The notes beneath the pieces were generated by a model. That model did no database searches, was not told the origin of the DNA, and saw only the letters and a program-made list of their open reading frames with translations. From Deltaproteobacteria bacterium (GTDB lineage: Bacteria; Desulfobacterota; DSM-4660; Desulfatiglandales; B25-G16): 12,290 nucleotides of DNA. Location: NCBI GenBank assembly GCA_018400255.1, contig JAGYMO010000090.1:1-12290 (forward strand), read 5' to 3'. Of the stretch, positions 7,315 through 12,290 are shown one piece after another; within the stretch, counting starts at the first letter, position 1, and every line of letters starts with the position of its first letter. The position numbers were made by a program, and so were the translations under genes.

Positions 7315-8286
7315 ATGGATTTTTTTATATATATGATCTTCCGATTATTTATGATGGTCATATGCATTATACCCACATCGACTGGGACTGCGCTTGGCCG
7401 AATCATCGGCAGGATATTTTATTATGTTGACAGACATCACCAAAGAATAATCAGGGCCAATATCTCTTTAGTTTTCGGCAAGGCTATAGACAATAGAAAG
7501 ACAGAAGCCCTTGGAAGAGAAAGCTGCGAATACTTAGCCATGAATATTATCGATCTATTAAAACTTAATAAGATAGTTACCGCCGAAAATTATCGTAAAT
7601 TTTTAGATATCAGGGGCCTGGACCATCTCATGCAAGCCATAAAAAGGGGCAAGGGCACTATAGCAGTAATGGGCCATTTTGGAAATTTTCCGCTTATCCG
7701 ATACGCGTGCTATTTAAACTTACCCCCAAAGGCGGTTATCATAAGAAAGTTAGACAATCCCTATCTCGAAAATTTTGTAAAATCCCTTTTAAAAACTCAC
7801 GATGCTAAAATCATAAGACCAAAAGGGGCCTTAAATAAAATAAGAGAACTTCTTTTAAAAAATTTTGTCACAGTAACTCTTGCAGACCAGAAGGCGGGTG
7901 GGCCAAAACAACATAGACATGGTGTTTCTGTTGACCTTTTCGGCATCCCCTCACAAACACATATAACGGCACCACTATTGCAGAGACGCACGGGGGCTGC
8001 GGTACTGCCTACATTTGTTATAAGAAAAGGGCCTTTAAGCTACAGGATAGAAATAAATGAGCCGCCAAGGTTTATCCACACCAAAGATGAAGCCCTGGAT
8101 CTTAAGAAGAATGCACGTATGTTAAATGAAATATTTGAAAGCTATATTAAGAAATACCCTCAAGAATGGTTCTGGTTGCACAGAAGATGGAAAAACGTAC
8201 CCGGTCTTGAAAATTTATACAAAACCAATAACCCATTGAAGTTAGCAGAAGATTTTAGAAAAAAGATTGAAGCATCTCAGGTTTAA
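7315..8286 (+). CDS. LpxL/HtrB-family lysophospholipid (lipid A) acyltransferase
   Basis: A 323-residue protein of the LpxL/HtrB/MsbB family, which adds secondary acyl chains to lipid A or a related glycolipid at the inner membrane. The N-terminus is a single hydrophobic anchor (about residues 1-22). The family block MGHFGNFPLIR (119-129) contains the catalytic His (H121), but the acidic residue expected five positions on (HX4D/E) is Pro126. Further conserved parts are the ADQKAGG block near 190, the VDLFGIPSQT segment near 205, and the C-terminal EWFWLHRRWKN. The ATG at 7315 was chosen because AAGGA (7301-7305) lies 9 bases upstream; a TTG at 7291 falls within the palindrome-flanked promoter region and is unlikely. 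It is a single-gene unit, divergent from the EamA permease and convergent with the nitroreductase. It could be a variant-motif acyltransferase or a non-lipid A member of the family. Confidence 0.85.
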   Translation: MDFFIYMIFRLFMMVICIIPTSTGTALGRIIGRIFYYVDRHHQRIIRANISLVFGKAIDNRKTEALGRESCEYLAMNIIDLLKLNKIVTAENYRKFLDIRGLDHLMQAIKRGKGTIAVMGHFGNFPLIRYACYLNLPPKAVIIRKLDNPYLENFVKSLLKTHDAKIIRPKGALNKIRELLLKNFVTVTLADQKAGGPKQHRHGVSVDLFGIPSQTHITAPLLQRRTGAAVLPTFVIRKGPLSYRIEINEPPRFIHTKDEALDLKKNARMLNEIFESYIKKYPQEWFWLHRRWKNVPGLENLYKTNNPLKLAEDFRKKIEASQV

Positions 8287-8392
8287 AAATTTTTCCTGAT
8301 TTATGCCATAAATTATCAACCCACCATTCTGAAACCTTTTCAGCCTAAGAGTTAAAGCCTTCTCGTTTCAACTTCTAATCATTGTAAGGGCA

Positions 8393-8950
8393 TCAAAATC
8401 TATCGTAATGAACAAACTCACTTATCTCTTTGCGTTTAGGCGGCCTTGCCTCTTTTGCTGGATAGCCCAATGGTACGAGCGCTACCACTTCATATCCATC
8501 GGGCACGCTTAATATTTTCTTAACCTTATCGTGGTCAAATAGACCCACAATTACTGTTGCCAGATTAAGGTTATGCGCTGTAAGGCATAAGCTTTGTGTG
8601 CAAATACCAAGGTCAAACATAAACCAGTCACCAAATTTTGTCGTAGGTTTTCCGTTATAATGACCGGACGTTCCAAGTCTACCGCATATGGCGATCAAGA
8701 CAGGGGCCTGAACCAATGCCTCTCTCGCAGGGTTTGTCGCAGTTGCTTCAAACCCCTGTAACGCCCCCTGAATATCTTGCCTTGTTTCCAAATTTTTTAT
8801 AACAATGACCTCCCAGCATTGAGTATTGGACCAGGAAGGTGACCACCTTATCGCCTCAAGTATCGTATCAAGATCATCCTTGCTGACGTCCAAATCTTTA
8901 TAGCGTCTTACTCCTCTTCTTCCCTTGATAATTTCCATGAAATCTGCCAT
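8393..8950 (-). CDS. Nitroreductase-family FMN oxidoreductase
   Basis: A 185-residue single-domain protein of the NfsA/NfnB-like nitroreductase fold, normally a homodimer binding FMN and using NAD(P)H. The opening MEIIKGRRGVRRYKD (5-19) has the FMN-phosphate arginines, and SPSWSNTQCWEVIVI (37-51) matches the usual 'APS..N.QPW.f.vv' block. Near the end, GLFDHDKVKKIL and PDGYEVVALVPLGYPA (150-165) then the basic RPPKRK (169-174) form the second FMN-binding part. The substrate is not evident; such proteins act on nitroaromatics, quinones, flavins or enoates. The ATG at 8950 has a good ribosome site, GGAGA (8957-8961), 6 bases upstream. Its transcript would converge with the acyltransferase gene across a 106-base gap that has no clear bidirectional terminator. 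Confidence 0.9.
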   Translation of the reverse strand: MADFMEIIKGRRGVRRYKDLDVSKDDLDTILEAIRWSPSWSNTQCWEVIVIKNLETRQDIQGALQGFEATATNPAREALVQAPVLIAICGRLGTSGHYNGKPTTKFGDWFMFDLGICTQSLCLTAHNLNLATVIVGLFDHDKVKKILSVPDGYEVVALVPLGYPAKEARPPKRKEISEFVHYDRF

Positions 8951-9265
8951 AGTGTATCTCCAAACAATTAAATGTTTTTCTTAATTTTATATTAAATAAA
9001 ACGTTAAGTTCACAGGGTTAAACAGTTTTAGATGTACCTGCATCCAAGGTAACCGCAAAAAGGATGCGGCTTTCCACTATCAGGCTGAATATTTCTTAAA
9101 TTCAAGAGGATACTTTCTCAAATGGGTGTAAATGATAGTTTTCACATTCTCTTTTGTCTGTGTTTGATGGATTGTCATCAAATATGTTAAATTTTGTTTG
9201 CCTATGTCAAGTAAATTAATCCTGTTTGCCTCTGAGCATCAATTATTTTATGGGGAGTAATTATT
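8951..9265. other. Divergent intergenic region between nitroreductase and tldD
   Basis: This 315-base AT-rich stretch has no credible coding sequence. It must hold the promoters of the nitroreductase (minus) and tldDE (plus). The 11-mer ACAGGGTTAAA (9012-9022) also occurs upstream of the acyl-CoA dehydrogenase. Two small competing stems can form: CCGCA (9053-9057) with TGCGG (9065-9069), and GCATCC (9040-9045) with GGATGC (9062-9067); neither is followed by a T-run. A possible plus-strand promoter is TTGATG (9164-9169), 17 bases, TTAAAT (9187-9192). The short direct repeat GTTTGCCT appears at 9196 and 9224. Confidence 0.4.
9164..9192 (+). promoter_or_regulatory. Possible tldDE promoter
   Basis: TTGATG (9164-9169; 4/6 match to the -35 consensus) and TTAAAT (9187-9192; 4/6 match to the -10 consensus) are separated by 17 bases, with a leader of about 65 bases to the tldD ATG. 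In AT-rich DNA this level of match arises by chance fairly often, so this is a weak call. Confidence 0.28.
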
Positions 9266-10636
9266 ATGAAAGAACGCATTGAACAGGCCTTGAGAAAAAG
9301 TGAGGCAGAATACACAGAGATAAGGATCGAAAGTGTCATTTCCTCCTGGATTAATTTTCGGGGTAAAGACCTGGATAGTATTGGATCATCCAAGACGGTC
9401 GGAGGAATAGTAAGGGCCCTTTTTAAAGGGGGATGGGGTTATGCCATTTTCAATGACTTAAATAACCTAGAAAAAAGAGTGAGGGAGGCCTACAGATCTG
9501 CAAAATTAGTTGGAAAGGAACACAGTCAGTTCGCTGAAGTAGATCCAGTTGTTGATGAAATAGCTACCTCTTTTGATAAAGATTTCAGAGAAATTTCCCT
9601 GTCGGATAAAAAATCTGTAATTGAAGAATATAACAAGATTATTTTGACCTACAGTGAAAAGATTGCTACATCATCAACTGCTTATAATGATACATTCCGA
9701 AAAATATATTATGGCAACTCTGAGGGCACATATATTGAAGATGAACGCCCTGATGCCGGTGTTAGTCTTTTAGCCACCGCTAGAGAAGGAGATAATGTTC
9801 AGAGAGGGTTTGAAAGCATAGCCGGAGGCTCAGGCTTTAGCATCATTGAAGGCCTGCATGAAAAGGCTGAAAATGCTGCAAGGCGGGCTGTGGAGCTCCT
9901 CTCGGCACCACCTGTTAATGGCGGCAAGTATACTGTTATAATTAACCCCAAGCTTGCCGGGGTCTTTGCCCACGAAGCATTTGGACATCTCAGTGAAGCA
10001 GATATGGTATATGAAAACAAGCGCATGAAAGATCTAATGGTGCTGGGAAAACGAATGGGCCCGGATATATTAAATATCATTGATGACGGAACCATGCCTG
10101 GACTTAGAGGAACGCATAAATATGATGATGAAGGTGTTAAAACCAAAAAGAATTACCTTATTAAAAATGGTATCTTAACAGGAAGATTGCATTCCCGTGA
10201 AACTGCGGCTAAAATGGGAGAACAACCTACCGGAAATGCCAGGGCCATTAGCTACCAATACCAACCAATTGTGCGTATGACAAATACCTGTATCGATAAA
10301 GGCAAATCAAAATTGGATGATATGTTAAAGGATATAAAGCATGGGTTATATGCCGTGGACATGGTTGGGGGCCAAACATCCATGGAGATGTTTACCTTTA
10401 GTGCTGCCTATGGCTATATGATAAGGGATGGTAAAATAGCAGAGCTAGTGAGGGATGTAGTTTTGACTGGAAACGTATTTGAAACATTGATGAATATTGA
10501 TATGGTTGGAGACACGGTAGAATGCCCCCCTGCAGGCGGCGGCTGCGGAAAAGATGGACAATCCCCCCTGCCCGTAGGTTTTGGTGGGCCATATGTGCGT
10601 GTTCAAAATGTAGTAGTAGGAGGTAGGCAAGCATGA
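9266..10636 (+). CDS. tldD: TldD metalloprotease subunit
   Basis: A 456-residue protein, slightly shorter than E. coli TldD (about 480). TldD is the zinc-bearing subunit of the TldD/TldE heterodimeric protease, which degrades unfolded peptides, removes the leader of microcin B17 in E. coli and contributes to CcdA turnover. The zinc motif HExxxH reads HEAFGH at 236-241 (H236, E237, H241). The third ligand, a cysteine near the C-terminus in E. coli TldD, corresponds to C427 in GGGCGKDGQSPLPVG (424-438). Also conserved are GTHKYDDEG (282-290) and the MTNTCIDKG segment (338-346). The metal site thus looks intact. The start ATG has GGGGAG (9252-9257) 8 bases upstream. The stop overlaps the tldE start (ATGA, 10633-10636), so the pair is co-translated as expected for partners. 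No precursor peptide gene is visible nearby. Confidence 0.95.
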   Translation: MKERIEQALRKSEAEYTEIRIESVISSWINFRGKDLDSIGSSKTVGGIVRALFKGGWGYAIFNDLNNLEKRVREAYRSAKLVGKEHSQFAEVDPVVDEIATSFDKDFREISLSDKKSVIEEYNKIILTYSEKIATSSTAYNDTFRKIYYGNSEGTYIEDERPDAGVSLLATAREGDNVQRGFESIAGGSGFSIIEGLHEKAENAARRAVELLSAPPVNGGKYTVIINPKLAGVFAHEAFGHLSEADMVYENKRMKDLMVLGKRMGPDILNIIDDGTMPGLRGTHKYDDEGVKTKKNYLIKNGILTGRLHSRETAAKMGEQPTGNARAISYQYQPIVRMTNTCIDKGKSKLDDMLKDIKHGLYAVDMVGGQTSMEMFTFSAAYGYMIRDGKIAELVRDVVLTGNVFETLMNIDMVGDTVECPPAGGGCGKDGQSPLPVGFGGPYVRVQNVVVGGRQA

Positions 10637-11916
10637 TTGTAAATCAACTAATAGAAAAATCCATGAAAAAGGCCCAAGGAGCACAGGCAGCCCTGGGTAG
10701 AAGCGAGAGCACAAATGTCTCTTTCGAAAACGATAGACTTAAATCCGTTAAATCCTCACAAAATACCGGTATAAGCCTAAAGGTTATTGTAAACGGTAAA
10801 ATTGGTTCCTCATTTACGACAGATATAGAAGATACAAATGGAATTGTAGAAAGGGCCCTTGAGTCTGCAGAATTTGGCAGTCCAGCCCATTTCGAGTTCC
10901 CAGGGTTTAAACAAGGCACTGAAGTTACGGTATATGATACCGAAGTGGAATCTTTAGAGACAGAAGAAATGGTGAATCTCGGCGAAGAGATGATTTCACT
11001 GGTAAAAAAATATAATAAGGATATTACTATCAACGCTGGAGCAAACAAAAATGTCAACAATTTTCAGTTCTCGAACTCTGCAGGGACTGAATATAGCTAT
11101 GATGCAACAAGTTATAGCATTTGGGTTGATGGTCAATGGATAAGGGGAACGGATATACTTTGGGCGGGTCATTCCGCGGAATGGAAAAAGCGTGAAATTG
11201 ATCACATAGATATAGCAAAAAAGGCCGTTGATTTATTTAAGATGGCAGAGGTCATTGCCCCTGTCAAATCAGGCGAAATGCCGGTTATATTTACACCCGA
11301 GGGTCTAAACGTTCTTCTGTTAGGCCTTAGCCTGGGATTTGATGGAAAAAATGCCTTTCTCGGCTCTTCGCCAATTTCTAATAAGATAGGGAAAAAGATT
11401 GCGGACGAAAAATTTTCTATTACTGATAATGCCCTTATAGATTATGCGGCAAGCAGTAGCGTCTACGATGGAGAGGGTGTGCCCCATCAAGTCACTCCTA
11501 TAATTGAATCTGGAGTTTTAAAAAATTTCCTCTACGATCTTGATACAGCAGGCAGGGCAGGAAAGAAAACAACAGGCAATGGAGCAGGCTGCACCCCTAC
11601 TAACCTTATCGTTAAAGAAGGGTCAATTCCTTTTAACGAGATGGTCAAGAATGTTAAAGAGGGCCTGCTGGTTCATAGCGTTTTAGGATTAGGCCAGGGC
11701 AACCCAGTTAGCGGTGAATTCTCTGTAAATATTTTATTGGGATACAAAATAGAAAATGGCGAAATAACAGGAAGGGTAAAAGATGTTATGCTCGCAGGCA
11801 ACACATATGATGCCCTTAATGATATAGTTGCAATTGGTGATAAAGGGGAGTGGGTTGGAGGCTCCCTGTATGCTCCACACATCCAGGTTGGAAGCCTAAG
11901 CGTGATTGCAAGGTAA
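10633..11916 (+). CDS. tldE: TldE (PmbA) protease partner subunit
   Basis: A 427-residue PmbA/TldE-family protein that pairs with TldD. It lacks the HExxxH zinc motif, as TldE does, and contributes to the substrate channel of the heterodimer rather than to catalysis. Recognisable blocks are FENDRLKSVKSSQNTGISLKV near 31-51 (typical of the family's N-terminal domain), the central PVIFTPEGLNVLL near residue 220, the GKKTTGNGAG segment near 310-320, and the C-terminal VNILLGYKIENGEITGRVKDVMLAGN block with a closing YAPHIQVG. The ATG lies inside the tldD stop (ATGA overlap) behind a consensus ribosome site, GGAGGT (10619-10624), 8 bases upstream, so it has strong initiation of its own in addition to coupling. 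No truncation or frameshift is seen; it is a little shorter than E. coli PmbA (about 450). Confidence 0.94.
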   Translation: MIVNQLIEKSMKKAQGAQAALGRSESTNVSFENDRLKSVKSSQNTGISLKVIVNGKIGSSFTTDIEDTNGIVERALESAEFGSPAHFEFPGFKQGTEVTVYDTEVESLETEEMVNLGEEMISLVKKYNKDITINAGANKNVNNFQFSNSAGTEYSYDATSYSIWVDGQWIRGTDILWAGHSAEWKKREIDHIDIAKKAVDLFKMAEVIAPVKSGEMPVIFTPEGLNVLLLGLSLGFDGKNAFLGSSPISNKIGKKIADEKFSITDNALIDYAASSSVYDGEGVPHQVTPIIESGVLKNFLYDLDTAGRAGKKTTGNGAGCTPTNLIVKEGSIPFNEMVKNVKEGLLVHSVLGLGQGNPVSGEFSVNILLGYKIENGEITGRVKDVMLAGNTYDALNDIVAIGDKGEWVGGSLYAPHIQVGSLSVIAR

Positions 11917-12089
11917 CCCGTTAAGATAGGCGACTTCGCTCCTTTATTCAGAGTTTAGAACCTTCAGATAAATTTTTATAAAACAGCATGTATGTATAGG
12001 AGATATTATACAAGGGCTCAATGAGTTGCGCCTGTTCGAAAAGAGATCTCCCTTCGCCCCCTCTATGAGTGCCCTTGAGGGCAGTTGGT

Positions 12090-12123
12090 GTTGTGCCCAT
12101 CGGGGGAGTCCGATGGGCACAAC
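12090..12123. repeat. Perfect 14-bp inverted repeat (stable hairpin)
   Basis: GTTGTGCCCATCGG (12090-12103) and CCGATGGGCACAAC (12110-12123) are exact reverse complements around the 6-base loop GGGAGT. The stem is more GC-rich than its surroundings and would form a stable hairpin in DNA or RNA. On neither strand is it followed by a T-run, so it is not a typical intrinsic terminator. It could be a REP-like or MITE-like unit, a processing or stability element for the tldDE transcript, or a protein-binding site. Confidence 0.75.
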
Positions 12124-12132
12124 GAATAAAAT

Positions 12133-12158
12133 CTCTGTGCGCTCTACGGCTCTCTGTG
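12133..12158. repeat. CTCTGTG-type interspersed repeat
   Basis: Two CTCTGTG copies (12133-12139 and 12152-12158) sit 19 bases apart, with GCTCT copies between and overlapping them (12141-12145 and 12149-12153). The reverse complement reads TTCACCACAGAGAGCC then CACAGAGAT. From memory, strings of CACAGAG beginning TTCACCACAGAG are a common dispersed intergenic repeat in environmental Desulfobacterota and other genomes. I could not verify that here. Confidence 0.4.
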
Positions 12159-12290
12159 GTGAATGATCGTTTCTCTGCCCCAAAAGTACTCCATCATTAC
12201 CATGGGGTGCGGACTTCATGAACCCGGTTTCTCAGTTTTCACTCTCATTTTATTGCACTTAACAGCATGAGGGCTTTGTAGTAATAATTG

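Larger units (their letters stand above)
11917..12290. other. Non-coding tail with hairpin and repeat-like sequence
   Basis: No credible gene is seen in these 374 bases. Just after tldE there is a small hairpin GCGA-CT-TCGC (11930-11939) followed by CTCCTTTATT, which could be a weak terminator. From about 12010 to 12225 the sequence is visibly more GC-rich than the flanks. This part holds a strong hairpin (12090-12123), a small hairpin GCCC-TTGA-GGGC (12071-12082), and repeated CTCTGTG/GCTCT units (12133-12158). It reads like a dispersed intergenic element rather than a coding region, though a gene starting beyond 12290 cannot be excluded. Confidence 0.5.

Noticed and set aside
8329..8343. 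CTGAAA-CCT-TTTCAG stem between the convergent acyltransferase and nitroreductase genes
   Set aside because: The stem is only 6 bp, AT-rich and lacks a following T-run on either strand, so it does not meet the standard for an intrinsic terminator.
10644..11060. A 138-codon open frame on the minus strand opposite tldE
   Set aside because: It lies wholly inside tldE, has no ribosome site or family resemblance, and is explained as a shadow of the real gene. The same applies to the other antisense frames inside tldD, the flavoprotein and the dehydrogenase.
11944..12219. A 91-codon minus-strand open frame in the tail after tldE
   Set aside because: Its only content is the hairpin and the CTCTGTG repeats read in reverse. 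It has no ribosome site that stands out, low-complexity translated composition and no recognisable family, so it is more likely a repeat-derived open frame.
1..12290. CRISPR array, tRNA/rRNA genes, transposase, phage or defence genes
   Set aside because: No regularly spaced direct repeats, no tRNA-like cloverleaf or rRNA sequence, and no recombinase, transposase or phage protein was seen. All large open frames are accounted for by housekeeping or metabolic families.

Overview
The window reads as ordinary chromosomal DNA of a Gram-negative bacterium with moderately low GC (roughly 40% by eye). An MsbA-type lipid exporter and an LpxL-family acyltransferase point to a lipid A-containing outer membrane. 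The gene repertoire fits an anaerobic Desulfobacterota ('Deltaproteobacteria')-like lineage: an acyl-CoA dehydrogenase, a stand-alone fumarate reductase-type flavoprotein, a small nitroreductase, TldD/TldE, and an SfsA protein carrying a DUF123 tail. This placement is an inference from gene content and style of intergenic repeats; no rRNA or tRNA is present to confirm it.

Layout. Positions 81-7058 hold five genes on the minus strand. In transcription order they are a DMT/EamA permease (7058-6177), an SdhA/FrdA/NadB-like flavoprotein (6101-4476), an acyl-CoA dehydrogenase (4269-3118), an MsbA-like ABC exporter (3113-1299) and an SfsA-DUF123 fusion (1238-81). The dehydrogenase, exporter and SfsA genes are closely packed (gaps of 4 and 60 bases) and look like one transcription unit. 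The flavoprotein and permease are 75 bases apart and may form another. A divergent regulatory gap (7059-7314) separates them from an LpxL/HtrB-family acyltransferase on the plus strand (7315-8286). That gene's predicted promoter is overlain by a perfect 13-bp-arm palindrome, the clearest regulatory signal in the window. A minus-strand nitroreductase (8950-8393) converges on it. After a 315-base gap come tldD and tldE (9266-10636 and 10633-11916), overlapping by ATGA. The last 374 bases are non-coding and hold a strong 14-bp hairpin next to CTCTGTG-type repeats.

How the genes relate. MsbA and the LpxL homologue both belong to lipid A/outer-membrane lipid assembly, although they lie on opposite strands and are not adjacent. 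The acyl-CoA dehydrogenase belongs to acyl-chain oxidation, and its coupling to msbA is a packing observation rather than proof of a shared pathway. TldD and TldE form a heterodimeric metalloprotease. No peptide precursor gene is visible beside them.

I see no CRISPR array, RNA gene, insertion sequence, phage gene or defence cassette, and no clear new multi-gene system. The points most worth a second look are the operator-like palindrome, the two-nuclease SfsA fusion, the missing acidic residue in the acyltransferase HX4(D/E) motif, the His-to-Tyr change in the flavoprotein's substrate site, and the 3'-end hairpin with its repeats.
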